From Acanthaster planci (taxonomy: Eukaryota > Echinodermata > Asteroidea > Valvatida > Acanthasteridae): a stretch of DNA of 64,000 nucleotides. Below the pieces are notes generated by a model. It made no database searches and was not told the origin of the DNA. It saw only the letters and a list, made by a program, of their open reading frames with translations. The position numbers and the translations under genes are program-made. Below, piece after piece: positions 1-12,190 of this stretch (the stretch's first letter is position 1; each line of letters starts with the position of its first letter). The stretch covers positions 34,635 to 98,634 of the forward strand of contig NW_019091435.1 in assembly GCF_001949145.1 (NCBI RefSeq), in the 5' to 3' direction.

Positions 1-2
1 TT

Positions 3-539
3 TTATTCAGGCGGGATTTCTACTTTAATTAAATATTCGACGTCAGCGTTGTATTCAATAATTAATCCAATTTTGTATAAGTCCGCGTCGAGTTTAGTAG
101 CTGAATCGGGCAATGACTCGTTCTCTCCCACGTGCCTCAGCTTTTTATGCTTGCCGTCTACGAGCACCACGTGATCCATTCCTTCCAACTCGACACAATT
201 TACGCAGCAGGTGCAGTACGTAGAACCAAAACATTCGATACAATTGACACAGTCATAACAGTCCTCGCAACTGTCCAAGGCATTCGAATTTCTGCAGTCG
301 TATGAATTAAAACAAGCCACGCAATTTATACATCTACTGCAATCGTCGCTGGTGAAGCAGTCCTTACATCTTACGCAGTCTTGACATTCGTGACAATTGC
401 GCCACTCTTTACAACCGATGCATTTGCGTAAACTTTTGGAATTAAAACAACGAGAGCAACCGTACGAATCTATCAAGTCAACCGAATTTCTCGTGTCTTT
501 GCAAAAATAACAATTCACGTTTGTAGTTTGATCTACCAT
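3..539 (-). CDS. Cysteine-ladder protein, unknown family, intronless ORF
   Basis: This is a complete 178-residue ORF with an ATG (reverse strand) at 539 and TAA at 3-5. Residues 10 to about 116 hold 25 cysteines, mostly spaced C-x2-C in runs of four or five and separated by five-residue spacers (for example the run CVRCKDC, then FTSDD, then CSRCINCVAC). The ladder repeats roughly every 17-18 residues. The last 60 residues lack cysteine and are acidic and hydrophobic (VEYLIKVEIPPE end). There is no signal peptide or membrane segment, so a cytosolic or nuclear metal-binding or Cys-stacked repeat fold is possible; that is inference. An AT-rich leader (541-575) and a GC-rich repeat block lie just 5' of it. 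I recognise no host family. Its density and lack of introns suggest a gene from a large DNA element or virus-like insertion whose remainder would be left of the window, but nothing here proves it. Confidence 0.55.
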   Translation of the reverse strand: MVDQTTNVNCYFCKDTRNSVDLIDSYGCSRCFNSKSLRKCIGCKEWRNCHECQDCVRCKDCFTSDDCSRCINCVACFNSYDCRNSNALDSCEDCYDCVNCIECFGSTYCTCCVNCVELEGMDHVVLVDGKHKKLRHVGENESLPDSATKLDADLYKIGLIIEYNADVEYLIKVEIPPE

Positions 540-589
540 TTATTTTTATGTATTTTTATTTTTTTTTTATCAATTTTTTCTCGCGAGTG

Positions 590-755
590 ATTGCCAGTCA
601 CGAGTTGTTTACAACCGGAGTCAAAAGTTCAGTGGAAATCCCCAGCGCTAGTCACGAGTTGTTTAGCCAGCGAGCGAGCGAGCGGCGCCGGGGTCAAAAG
701 GTGAGCGAGCGTAGCGAGCGGTGAGTGCGATGGGTGAAAGGGGGTGAAAAGGGCG
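590..755. repeat. GC-rich block with short direct repeats behind the Cys-rich ORF
   Basis: The 15-mer GTCACGAGTTGTTTA occurs twice (about 598 and 652), and GTCAAAAG also occurs twice. These are followed by GAGCGAGCG-type runs (668-720) and GGTGAAAGGGGGTGAAAAGGG (about 734-750). The composition is sharply different from the AT-rich flanks. It could be a promoter-proximal block or the end of an inserted element that carries the 3-539 ORF. Confidence 0.5.
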
Positions 756-1346
756 TGTGCTCCAGAACTCTCCAATCCCTACTACTACAACATATCAGAG
801 GCAAGTCTGATAAGAATAACTTGGTATGGTATAAGTTGGTATACTGCATATGGTACTTGGTCATGTAAGTAGGCGTGGTAGGCTAAACTAATGTCAAATT
901 CTACAACAAAATTATACAGGATTTGAGCCTTGAAAGACATTCAGACACTCACACATACCTTTTTCCTTGCTCTCTGTGACATCCACATTCCCTAGTTGTA
1001 TCTATTGCTCACACTTGACTATTTGCCTATGAATTTTGTGATGTTGAGTGAACCTGCATTTTCGGTGAAAACCAAATCTCCCCGAATCTTGCATTTGCAA
1101 AATTTATTAACTTGTACAAGTTGTGCTGATTTAGATACTGACTACAGTTGTCGGTAACACAGCGCTCCTTACTGTCACAGTCCGAAACTTTCCACCTTTT
1201 CTCGACAGCCACGGCAGCATGTGAATGATCTCTAGTCTGGTTTCAGTGGCTAATAGAAATTTAGAAAAAGAGGGGGTATGTTTAGTCTGGAAACCAGACT
1301 TTGATGTGCGCCCTCTTGTGTTAAAAAGTCATTATGTATGGAGGCT
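756..1346. other. No gene seen
   Basis: Ordinary AT-leaning sequence. The short ORFs here show no recognisable domain or splice context. Confidence 0.5.
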
Positions 1347-2820
1347 TTGGGCAGGGGAAAGTGGGGAAGGATGGCCCAGTTTTCCTAACGACGACTTCTT
1401 CAAAAAACCAAACCATTAAATGCCGCGTTGGAAAGTCTGTAAAGAAAGGACGCAAGTGTAAACCACCACGAAAAATTCCATTATATTTTTAATCTTTGTA
1501 GTATAGTTATGACTAATTATTCAAAATCCAACACGTCCCATCTTGCCCCACGTGATTGGGGCAAGATGGGACATCGATTCCAAACTGATTTCCCCATTGC
1601 TTTATGTACAGATTATTACCATGCTTTTTATTTGCAAGGCAAGGGATACATTATTGTTGCATATTAATTATTAGTGGTCCGTTCTAGGGTTTGAAGACAA
1701 TTTAATCGCTTCCCTCAATGGTTAAGTCACTTGGGATGTTCGAAAATGTACGCCTAGTGGTAACTGCATAAAATTATGATGGGGCACTGTCCCATCTTGC
1801 GTCAGACGAGCTGTCCAATCCTGCCCCATATGTATGCAGTTTATTGATGAAGCCACTGTAAAATACATGCACAGAGTTGCATACTTATAGCTCTTCTGTG
1901 ACACAACAGACTAATAACCTGGTCAAACTACGTGTCAAGGAGAAATGAGGACGCGGGGAGACCTTCGGTGTGTGTGTGTGTTTGGTGACCCCCTGCACCA
2001 TTTATTCAATTTATTCATATGATGGTATTCATGGAAATTGGTGGGAACAAAATAACGAAGGGCTGGTGGAGAGACGAGTGCTCGGTCAGGATGCAGTGAT
2101 CGGTGATCAGTGGAAGATCTCTGACCAATGGATATTTAGTTCTGGAAAATATAAGAGCATGAATAATCATTAAGTATTAAAGGAACAGGAATACGCCACT
2201 AACGTCGTGTGTGCAAAAGTGTACAGTCCTACATGCAATACGGCACGTGTATGATTGGAAGGGCATCCATTTTCGAAACCTCGTGTGGCGAGACCTTTTG
2301 CTCAGCTCAAACACAGAAGGTTGGAACAATAATGTATTCATAATGGTACAAACGATAACTGGTTATTAACAATGGGAATAATCACGGGTGCAATAACTAG
2401 GAGTAATCATGGATATAGGTTTTTAAAACAGGAAATTGTTGCTCACCATTCACAGCCAGCCCCACACTCCTCGTTTCTCGCGGCTGCTTAATCAGTTCGC
2501 CGCAGGCTTGCTTGGTGGCGCCCTTCACTGCTATATAAATTGCAACACTACGCAATATTACAACTCTGCAGCCTACTGCAATTGCTAGGTATTACTAAAC
2601 ATCTCACCTCCGTAAAAGTTAAAGTCCCCCAGTACCTTTTTTTTTTATTTTTCCGAGAAGACTCAAGACCAACGATACGTGTTTCTGATGCAAATATGCC
2701 TGTTATCTTTTGTCGGTTTATTCACAGCACTAAATTACAGCGCCTTCTGATGCTTGCTGATAAAGTTATCAAGCTGTCCCATCTTGCCCCATGTCCCATC
2801 ATGCCCCATCTTCCCCAACA
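1347..2820. mobile_element. Non-autonomous repeat with GGGGCAAGATGGGAC motifs
   Basis: The left end carries TGGGGAAGGATGG (about 1363). The right end carries several copies of GTCCCATCTTGCCCC-like sequence (2776-2818), whose reverse complement starts TGGGGAAGATGG. The ends therefore look like imperfect inverted repeats. Related motifs lie inside at 1535-1572 and 1790-1828. No transposase ORF is present. The boundaries are approximate and no target duplication was confirmed. Confidence 0.4.
1535..1572. repeat. Perfect 15-bp inverted repeat (hairpin)
   Basis: GTCCCATCTTGCCCC (1535-1549) is followed by an 8-nt spacer and then by its exact reverse complement GGGGCAAGATGGGAC (1558-1572). The same motif in shorter or mutated form recurs at about 1794 and 2776-2815. 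Confidence 0.9.
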
Positions 2821-3187
2821 AAATTTAAATTGGGAATACGAAAAATGAAAACAAACGGTCAAAATCCTAATCAAAATTGTTTAAACTAACAGAAAAGGTC
2901 TTTCCAAAAATACCCCAATTTGTCTATTTCTGATTTGATTGCATTTCGGTTACGATTTGTTCAGTTAAATATTCGGTATGTTATGTACTGTTTGTCCTCC
3001 CCAATGGAGAAATGCATTGAATTGTGCACAAAATACAACGAATTTAATGACAGATTTCTCCCCTTTGTACCCTTTCGTTACAATGACAACATCAACTAGT
3101 GAATTTCCCACAATCAAAACTGTTTCCGAAGTGGGTGCAACGAGATGACAGGAAAACCGGGTGCGTTTCATGGCTTACTATTAACCT
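2821..3187. other. No gene seen
   Basis: Unremarkable AT-rich sequence between two repeats. Confidence 0.5.
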
Positions 3188-3960
3188 CCAGCGCTGCAGT
3201 GAAGTTATCACCGTCGCTCCTTGGTGTATTGCTTGGGTGATTCGTCTCTCAGTAAGTGGTGGTACGCGTTACACTTGTGAAACTAGACGACGACATGGAG
3301 CCCCGGCTTTCTAAACAACCGCCGGTTACAGAAAGGGATCATTACGACTCAAAGTGACCACTTTGTGACCACATTAATTGGCACCAACCAAACAGCAGCA
3401 AAGCAAACGGGAGCATATCTACTCCTAACTGAGACGTCTTGCAATTAAGTTGTTCAATAAATTTGGGGCCGAAAAGAGTGACTTGGAATTTCATTCGACT
3501 TGACTCCAAACCATCATATTTGTTTCTTCTGAGAAGTTGAAGGATTTGCTCGAAAGCCTACATTATTCCTAAAACAATCTTTTCTACAGGTTTCAATGAA
3601 AGGTTTCCTTTTGTCCTGACAAATTCATCTATGGTGGACTTTACTTTTTACAGGAACAAGTATTTTTTTTGAACACGTATCCTGTCATCCCTCAAGGCGT
3701 ATTCACCCCACTCTCTGTGCGGATGATTATTTAATCCCATTAAAAGAAATCTGTATTTATTATTTGTCCAGGTTAAGCAGAGAATGACATATTTGAAAAA
3801 ATAAAACGATTTTCCTTGATATTCTAAATACATGCCTTTTGCAGTGTATAACTGACATCCATTTCTTGAAACTGACAGGAAAAAAAAACGGTTTTGAAGC
3901 AGCTGGTTATATCCACTACCAAGTTGTAGCTTGACCCGGGTATCATTATGGAAAGATGTG
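3188..3960 (+). repeat. Interspersed repeat, copy 1 of ~770 bp
   Basis: Closely matches 11092-11841 in the same orientation over its whole length. Shared landmarks include ACAACCGCCGGTTACAGA, TTGGGGCCGAAAAGAGTGAC, CACTCTCTGTGCGGATGATT and TACCAAGTTGTAGCTTGACC. No coding potential is seen. A weaker, shorter relative lies at about 16903-16995. Confidence 0.85.
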
Positions 3961-6946
3961 GTTGTTAAGTTATTCAGTTTTTGTTTTATTTACCCATGAA
4001 TCAAACACGCTAGTTTTAATATTAATTCAAGAAAATGAAATCCAAATTCTCAATTTTTATCAACTTTTTTAAAGTCACATAAAACAAACAGGTAATGATC
4101 GGTAGGATTAGGCCTATTCATTTTATGAAGTTGATGTTGCTTTATACGATGACATGATCCCCACCCCAAAGATTAAATCCTACCCTCTGAATTGCACTGA
4201 AATGCATATTACGGCACAAACGAATGGGAACGTATCACGTAGATAAACAAAAACCACATTTGAAGTCAAGGGCTATTATTATTATTATCTTACAAAAGAG
4301 CGTTAATCCACACACCCGAAGAAATATTCATCATAAACGCACTGGATAAACTTAACCGCAAGGTCTATGAGTTTGTACAAGATAAAGATATAGAGCTGAC
4401 GAGAAAAGGTATATCGTCTAAACTGCCTAAATGCACCAATACGGCATTTTCGACGAGCAGACACGGGAAAGATATATATTTTCATGTCCCTGTTATTATC
4501 TGCCCAATTGAAAGCCACGAAACTATTTTACATGCGGAACCCATCAGCTTTTAATAATGTTTGAAATTCTTTTTAAAATCATTTATTCCTGAAGAGCTAC
4601 CAAAAAGGGTCAGGAGCCATTTTTTGTTGTGATTATTTACTTTCCTTCTCGTCGTCTACCTTTACAATTTTTTGCGTGTCTGGGACCGTTTACTCATAAT
4701 ACTGACTCAGTTAATGCAATCTTTACTGTTTTAACATTCCAAACATTGATTACAATCGTAACGTTCAACGCAAAGATGGAAATTGTTACACGGTTTGCAA
4801 TAGACACAGTCTTTACGGTAGACAACTGATACAAGACTTAAATCTAGTGCACTTAAAACTACAAAGTCAAAACAGATCAGTTGTTAATTTTCACGATGTT
4901 GACAAACTTTGCGACATTTGCAGTCTTTACTGACTTCTATAACTAAATAAAAATCTTTATAGCACTCAAATTTTGAAAAACAAACAAAAACACACATAGC
5001 ACGAGAGTTAAAAAAAGGCCAATAAAATTTAGGGTTTGACCCTAAGCAGGTACTTCGTACTTCTTTCAGGGTTCATAATTAGGTTCGAGGGCTTCGATTC
5101 TTTCCCTGTATTGATACCCAGTCAATTAGGCGAAATCCCCCACATTGGGCTGGTTCCAGTGTCAACATATTCCCCAACTTTTCTGATTCATTTCACAAAG
5201 ATTTGATGCTATTTTAAGTAGGCCAAACGATGAAAAATTCTGTAACAGGAAATAATGCACTCCGGGGAAAAATGTTACCTTGCTTCAAGCTAAATAAAGT
5301 TTACAGGTTTTAAAGTGACACTTATTAAAAAAGACTGCATTTTTTCTACAACTTTGCAATCTGCTGGGTGCCCGAAGAAGGTCACACGGGTAAAAATGGG
5401 TCAAAAGGTCACTTTGTGTTTTTCCAGAAATTGATAAAGCAGTACGTGAAATGCCTTTCATATCATATACATTTCGTCTGAAGTAGATACATCATTCTTA
5501 CGTGCTATTGTATTTTGGTGATGGTGGTGTTGCCCGGAAAAGGACGTTAGCACGTAACGCTGAAGCAACAAAAACTGCGCTAGCGTCCCAATGAAGAGTC
5601 GATGTCAATCAAAGTATGTTCCCAGTGGAATGTCGTTAGGATTTCACATGGTGCATTAATGTCGCACCGTTTTAGGCACGGGGTATCCCGGGAAAAGGTT
5701 GTTAGCATAAACCGTAAATTACTGTTAATTTCATTCCTCCCTCACATGCACACTGTTATTTGGAATATCAACAAACTTCAGTCAAAAACACAGGCTTGTG
5801 TGATTTTTAATTAGAAATATGAGCACAAAATAGTCGATTATCTCTAAAAGTAGCTTTTTCGTGCCCGAGCTGTAGGCGTCCTTTTCCCTTTAGCAATCTA
5901 CAAGCGTCTTTTAAGCAATCACGTTATAGAAAATGTTATAGTACACGCAAATAAAAGGAGGCTAACTTAAATAAACAAAACAAATCAGAACATCCGAACT
6001 TTAATACGAGTGCACACTGGTCCCGCAGAGGTCGACCTTGTCGTAAATGCATGTAATCTAGGAGTTGTGTTTGTTGATCACATGCTATCGACGCATTAAC
6101 AACATGTGTCGTGTTGCCTCTCATTATTTCTAGACGATTAGCCAGTAGACCATTCACTCTGGACCTTACTGCTGTGATGCTTTCTTTTTAGTCACAAAAT
6201 TTTCAGTTCTGTACTTGGAGGCACCTGTTCACTCCAAACCATAGATTAAGATGAATGTGTGAATATCTTGTCCATGGACAAAACTCAAAAGGATGGTAGT
6301 GTCTGATGACCCTCTGAACCTTAATTTAAAATTATTCACCTGTTCTAGATTCCCGAACCAGAAACTAAATAAATTCTCGGTAAATTATTGTTCGGAGAAC
6401 ATTAAGCGTGTCTCAACTTGAGTAAGTGAAATATTTTCCGCATTGACTTCCTTTTTTCTTGTATTTTGTTATATTCCAAATGATTTTGCTGAGAATGTTA
6501 ACCTTAAAACGACGAGTGAGTTTTGACTGCTCTTAGCATCGTTACACCTCTATATATATTTATTGTACAGGAGCCATTTAAATATACTCTGGTCATTCAT
6601 GTGCGTGACATTCAAATGAAAGGGAGCAAACGTTTTTGTCTTTGATAGGCTGAGAACGAGCAGATGCAGTCGCTGAGGAAACGATAACAGACATAAAATA
6701 TTTCCTTCTCTAGTCATTAGAATAGAGTTACTGTTAATGAAGTAAGATTTTATTCTTTAAAGTGACATTAAAATGGAAACCTTTATGTAGAAAGATTAGA
6801 AAAGACTTCCAACAAACGAAAACAATTAAAATGATTGAAATGGATTTCTATGATTTTCGTCGTAAGCATAATGCTGTGAAGTGCTGTAGCACATCACAAA
6901 AGCAACCATATTTCTTTGTATTCGGTTTAAATTTCCTTTCCTGCAG
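3961..6946. other. Non-coding stretch 5' of the CUB exon
   Basis: Probably intron or upstream sequence of the receptor gene. It contains 4378-4440 (AAGATAAAGATATAGAGCTG and onward), which is repeated at 15387-15431 just before the second LDLa exon. No signal-peptide exon could be identified. Confidence 0.5.
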
Positions 6947-7303
6947 GTTTTTGCGGTGAGAGGATCTTCAACGTGGACAGAGGCTCGTTTTCATCCCCAG
7001 GATACCCGAATAGCTACCCATCAAACCTTGACTGCAAGTGGCAAATCAAAGCAGAGCCAGCAACAAACAGCACACTAATAACGGAAATTCTGCACTTCAA
7101 AACGGAAAAACGCTACGATGTCGTAGAGTTAGAGGGGCGCACCTTTTATGGAAACGCTCCTCAAACGTTCAGTTTGTCTGGCACAACGAAAGTTCGCGGC
7201 ATCATCTTCAGATCATCGGAGGTGAATGTATCAATGACGTCTGATTCATCTGCCGAATTCAGCGGGTTTTTGCTGGCGCTTAAAGGCAGTATCGGCATAG
7301 TTG
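6947..7303 (+). CDS. CUB-domain exon of LRR receptor gene
   Basis: A 357-nt exon flanked by a pyrimidine-rich acceptor (TTTCCTTTCCTGCAG) and donor GTAAGT. It is phase 1 on both sides. Codons give FCGERIFNVDRGSFSSPGYP and then PSNLDCKW, the classic CUB opening (Cys, G-S/F-S-S-P-x-YP-x-x-YP, second Cys before W). YDVVELEG follows as the YD calcium-site strand, and TSDSSAEFSGFLLALKG is the C-terminal CUB strand. The second cysteine pair of typical CUB domains is absent, so only one disulfide is expected. CUB domains are extracellular protein- or glycan-binding modules. This is the most 5' recognisable exon; an upstream signal-peptide exon must exist but was not found. Joining it to the LDLa and LRR exons is inferred from strand, phase and order. 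Confidence 0.88.
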
Positions 7304-10300
7304 GTAAGTAAAGAGCTAGTGTGGGCACTATTTCACCTTTGCTGATCACGTTCCACCGTCCTTTTCTCTTCAACTCATGTTGCTAGTCTTTTTACAAACC
7401 ATACACCTGGTGGAAGACCAACATCATGACAAGAAAATGGTACAAACAGAAAAAAGAGACATGCACACGACAGCATTTGGCAAAAATAATTAACACATAA
7501 AGATTACCAGTCACCCAATCCAAAGGCACTTCATTAAAAAAAAAGAGATTTAAAAGATTCACTTTATTCTAGAAAAAACACTTCAAAAGACGTTTTACTA
7601 AAGAAGTGACATGTCTGCCCCTAGTGGCCTGTCGATGGGAAGCGTGGGTCTGACTTGATTGCCCCAATGCCTCTTGACGTAACTAAACAATACGTTACTC
7701 AAAAACAGAAAATACCGAGATGTCTGACTATCGCTCCTTTGCTCAACCAATACACCAGCAGTGGGCACTGTTTATTGGGAGGACTTTGTGACCAGACTTG
7801 GCCGAGAGTAGTGAGCCCCCTGTGGCTTGTCGATATCACACCAAGCAACCACTGCCAATTGGCCTAGTTTGTTAACATTTTCCGGGCCTTTTCCCCCTGC
7901 ATATTTTAAAAGCCTTTTAAACTGACGTTTTTGTTCTTGGTGACGACGCGACGGCTCCTCACCTCCGGGCAAATAAGTTAACAGTCAAAGTGGATAGACA
8001 TCGTGTCACTTAGCAGTTTTTTGGGTGTACTGTTTTAAGTTTCTTGGTTGTGGCCTTTTCAGTGTTAGGTTCAGAGGTGGGGAAAGTATATGGTGGAACA
8101 GTTCCACCATTGCTGCCAATGCCATGAAGGTCTGCATACCACGCCAGGTTCATATTGATTGACGTAGAAAGAGAACTTGTGCCACCTTTTGCCTTTCATA
8201 AAATAAAATTCCGAGAATTTTACTTATTACATTGGAGCCGTAGTTTTAATAGAGAAAAACTGCTGTAGTGCTATTTGAGGGAATTGAAAAAATGAGCGAG
8301 GAAATATGGCGCTTGGTTCTTAACTCCAACTAGAATGTTTATTAACTAGGGATCTGCAAGGTTCAGTTCACATAAAGTTTGTTTGGTGCAGTGGTGACCC
8401 AAGCGGGAATGTAGTAACCATGGAAACCAAGTGACCTGTGATAATTATGGAAGGCTATAAACTGCGCAGCCCATGTAAACTGGAAAAAACTCTGGTAGCC
8501 CGTGACTAGTGAAACTGTCACCCGTGTCCCGTGGTTCTACAAAATATAAGAACAGGAATAATTTCCGAAAGGCAATTGACACGGGCATGTGGCCTTAATA
8601 GTTATGTGTGAGCAGAAGTAAATGGAATAAAATACAAACAGGAATTGACTAAACACTGTGCAAAACTACACTGTAACTTACACTTAAAATATTATGGATA
8701 ACTTTGATTCTACTGGAGACAAAAAGGGCCCCTGAAATCCTCCAAATTATAAAGGAACGATCTCACTTACTTTTCAGATTCACGCACGGGGTTGGTCTGG
8801 GATAATTTGCGGTTAAGTAGGCTGGTTTGAGAGTCACAGTTAACCTTGGGATTTGGAGAAGTTTAGGTGGGAAAAATGAAGTGTGAAATTTGGCAAAATA
8901 ATCACATTTGACGGAATGACTGGCTGGTGATTAGATATGCAAAATATTGGGGGCGCTTTTGATTGAGACCGTTAGGGGTCCAGTCCACTAATTCAAGCCC
9001 CATTGAAAACAGTGTAAAATCAGCACTGTTCAGGGCCCAATAGCATACACGCCAACATCCCTGAGATTTCTGAAACACAAATTNTAACCAATTACATTTT
9101 GAATTATTCCCACAAAACAAAATTACCCCCAAAAAGTGATTTTTCCAAAGTCTGATTGCAGCCATTTTTCAAGTGGCAACCCTCAACTTTCTGGGGCACT
9201 TAGGACCATTTTTCAACCGTAGTTTCTGAGCCCTTCTGCTCTCACATGAAAGCTCAAAGACCCAGGGAGTTGATCCCGGCAACGATTTACATAATCTCGT
9301 CATTTTGGGGGCCAAACAATCTCCTTTTTTAAAAAAGATACTGTGGGGGCACTTTTAATGCTAATGAGCTGGCCAGAAATTCTCACTTGAATTAGTGGTC
9401 TGCACCCTTTAGGCTGTCAACTTATAACTAGGTGAATCAACAGAGGGCGCCGTTCAAGTCTCACTGTCTGTCGATGCTTACTAACACGAATATTCATTCA
9501 GCCATACCTGAAGAAATATGGGCTGGAGAGCAGTAAAAAAACCTAAGTAAAAGCAGAAAAAGACCTAGAATTATGTATCTGTGAGACTTTGCAAAAGTAA
9601 AACATATCTCAGTGATGGAAAACCATATTCTATCAACACACATATTTCGTAATACGGTTTTTGTAGACGTCTTCAAAGTTCCCTACCTCAGTTATTTTGT
9701 CGAAGAGTATCTTGTGGATGTGGAGTTTTACCAGAGTGGGTAATTATTACCAAGAAATTTCTTAAGCTTAAGATGGTGTTTTTCAAATATGATATGCTAT
9801 TTGTTTGACCCTGGCTGATTGACAGTTCTAAACCTATGTGACTTCAGTGTGACTTCACCGGGGACTAGGTACTTACCACGCTATAAGCTAGGCGACTTTG
9901 TAGCTACACCCTATTCAGGATTTTTGAGTGCTCCTTAGAGACACTCTGGTCATAGTGGTGTGCTTCCTAATGCACTCGTAGGCACTGACCTTATCAGGTC
10001 AATTTAGTCAACCTCGACTCCGTGAGCTGCTTGCGCGTTCTTCGAGGATCGCGAAGGGCGTGATGCCGGACCAACATGAAGCGGCAAGGCCATGCCCATG
10101 GGAAAAAGTTGCACTTTAGTACAATGCAGTCGCGGGATGGCGCTATTTGAAAAATGTTCAAAAACATCCACGATATACATAAATCGTCTTTAAGCACTGC
10201 ACATTAATTGTATTTTCGTACTTCCTTGGAAATAATCCAAGTCCAAAGCAAAACATCTAAGTATGTTTGGGGGATTAGTCTGTGGTGGGGGAGGGATCTC

Positions 10301-10764
10301 AGTGACCAAAATTGGGAGACTTCCAAGATAGCACCAGTCTTTGCCTTATCCAGCATAATTGGATCAGCAGGATATGCCCAGAGGTATACAACATTTTACA
10401 GTGTGGAGAGCCGCGAGGCTCCAGTGGGACATTCGGCAACGATCCAAGGCAGTGACAAGAGTGACCTACTACACTTTTCCGGGGTGGGGGTGGTAATTTT
10501 TACACAAACATATGGGAGTATGAGTTTGCATGCAAACATATAGAAGTAGGTATTTTCCCAACAACGTTGTGGCGCTTCTAGAATGACCGAGCCACCCCTC
10601 CCCGTAAAGTGAAAGGGAGGTTAATGGAATTCCTAAAATCGAGGTGAGGCTGTCTTAGCTAGTTTGTCAGGTGATCAAACAAGTGATTTGTGTCACACAA
10701 TTTTTCACACTCCCTCGTTTGAGGGGTCAGTTTGTGAACGGAAAAATCATAACTTTCCCCGCAG
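7304..10764 (+). other. Intron between CUB and first LDLa exon
   Basis: No exon or TE coding sequence is recognised. There is one ambiguous base at 9084. A short imperfect inverted repeat pairs 8968-8993 (CAGTCCACTAATTCAAG) with 9385-9412 (CTTGAATTAGTGGTCTG). A 111-codon open frame at 10208-10543 has no recognisable domain and looks like chance. Confidence 0.6.
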
Positions 10765-10890
10765 GTCCACCCTCATGTGAAGTTTTCAACAGTAGTCTTT
10801 TCGACTGTGAAGACGGCTCCTGCGTGTCTCCAGAAGCCAGATGCGATGGGCGCGAAGACTGCCTCAACGGACGAGATGAGCAAGACTGTG
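10765..10890 (+). CDS. LDLa exon 1 of LRR receptor gene
   Basis: A 126-nt exon (acceptor CCCCGCAG, donor GTAAGC), phase 1 on both sides, encoding one LDL-receptor class A module. It has six cysteines: CEVFNSSLFDC, then EDGSCVSPEARC, then DGREDCLNGRDEQDC. The acidic calcium cage (CDG, EDC, DE) is intact. LDLa modules act as ligand-binding or receptor-activating units at the N-terminus of relaxin-receptor-type LGRs. It is nearly identical to the exon at 15568-15693. Confidence 0.93.
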
Positions 10891-11091
10891 GTAAGCATTG
10901 TTTGTTATAAAATTATCTCTGATTTTTCTTTAAAAATATCAATACATTTAGTGGATAAGTGTGCTTGTTAAATGAATTATTGAAAAATCATATTCAGGCT
11001 ATCGGAATGGGGTTTTTATCATATTATAGGCGAGTGCAGAAATTTGTTCGGTTTCCTATTGCTTTACTAGCCTGAAGGTGCTATCAATTAT
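10891..11091 (+). other. Start of intron after LDLa exon 1
   Basis: It shares only scattered matches with the start of the intron after LDLa exon 2 (TTTAGTGG, TGTTAAATGAAT), showing that the introns have diverged far more than the exons. Confidence 0.6.
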
Positions 11092-11841
11092 CAGCACTGC
11101 AATAAAGTTATCACTGCCGCCCCTTGGTGATTCGTCTCTCAATATGTGGCGGTACACGTTACACTTGTCAAACTAAATGACGACACAGAGCCCCGCTTTC
11201 CTAGACAACCGCCGGTTACAGACAGGGATCATAACAACTCAAAGAGACCACTTATTAAACGACTCAAACCCAACCTCGGCAAAGCAAACGGAAACCTGTG
11301 CTTCTAACTAAGACGTCCCGCAAAAGGGATTGGGTTGTTCAATAAATTTGGGGCCGAAAAGAGTGACTTGGAATTTCATTCGACTTGACTCCAAACCATC
11401 ATATTTGTTTCTTGTGGGAAGTTGAAGGATTCGCTAGAACGCCTATATTATTCCTATCATGCAACATTCTTTTTAACAGGTTTCAATAAAAAGTTTCCTT
11501 TTGTGCTGAAAATACATTTATAGTGGGCTTCACTTTTACAGTAACAAGTGTTTTTTGGAAAAAGTATCCTGTCATCCTTCGAGACGTATTCAACCCACTC
11601 TCTGTGCGGATGATTATTTAGTTCCGTTAAAAATCTGTAATAATGATTTGTTCAGGTTAAGCACAGAATGACCCATATTTAAATTTAAAACGATTTCCCT
11701 TGATACTATAAATACATGTCTTTCGCAAAGTATAGCTGACATCCATTTCTTGAAACTGGCACGCAAAAACCGTCTTGAAACAGCTGGTTATATCCACTAC
11801 CAAGTTGTAGCTTGACCCGAGTATCGTGATGGCAAGGTGCG
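11092..11841 (+). repeat. Interspersed repeat, copy 2 of ~770 bp
   Basis: Second copy of the element at 3188-3960, same orientation, collinear, with small indels. It ends at CTTGACCCGAGTATCGTGAT, exactly where the SINE-like sequence begins. Confidence 0.85.
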
Positions 11842-11849
11842 GTTCTCTT

Positions 11850-12190
11850 CCGCAGGGGGCGGCATCGCCAGGAATCTGTCCTGTTAAGGTAAAAGCAAGT
11901 CTGGTCCCAGCCAATTGGGCTCATCAGGCCGGTGTTTATCTCCGGTTTCCTTGGTATAAAACGACTGAGAATATTTCTATTCCCCCTGGATGGGATGCCA
12001 GTACATCGCAGGTTGCTTCCCCAGCTAATGCTGGTACCCATTTATGCTCCTGGGCGGAGAGAGGCAAGCAGGAGTGAAGTGACTTGCCAAGGGCCACAAC
12101 ACACAGCCACCAGCTGGATTCGAACCTCCAACCCTATGATTTGAAGCCACAGACCCTAACCACTTGGCCAAATGCTGTAGAGGTAAGAAA
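11850..12190 (-). mobile_element. tRNA-derived SINE
   Basis: On the minus strand, a tRNA-like head carries an A-box-like TGGCCAAGTGGTTAGGG (about 12172-12156) and a perfect B box GGTTCGAATCC (about 12126-12116). Downstream comes a body with GGTACCCATTTATGCTCCTG (plus-strand text at about 12031-12050) and ACTTGCCAAGGGC, a sequence style common in SINEs of marine invertebrates. A head-less relative lies at about 41190-41340. RNA polymerase III would transcribe it if active. Confidence 0.7.

Noticed and set aside
10208-10543. 111-codon open frame in the CUB-LDLa intron
   Set aside because: No domain, no convincing splice sites and low-complexity composition; likely chance.
12110-12190. Functional tRNA gene on the minus strand
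   Set aside because: A and B boxes are good, but the stems do not close and the sequence continues into a SINE body.
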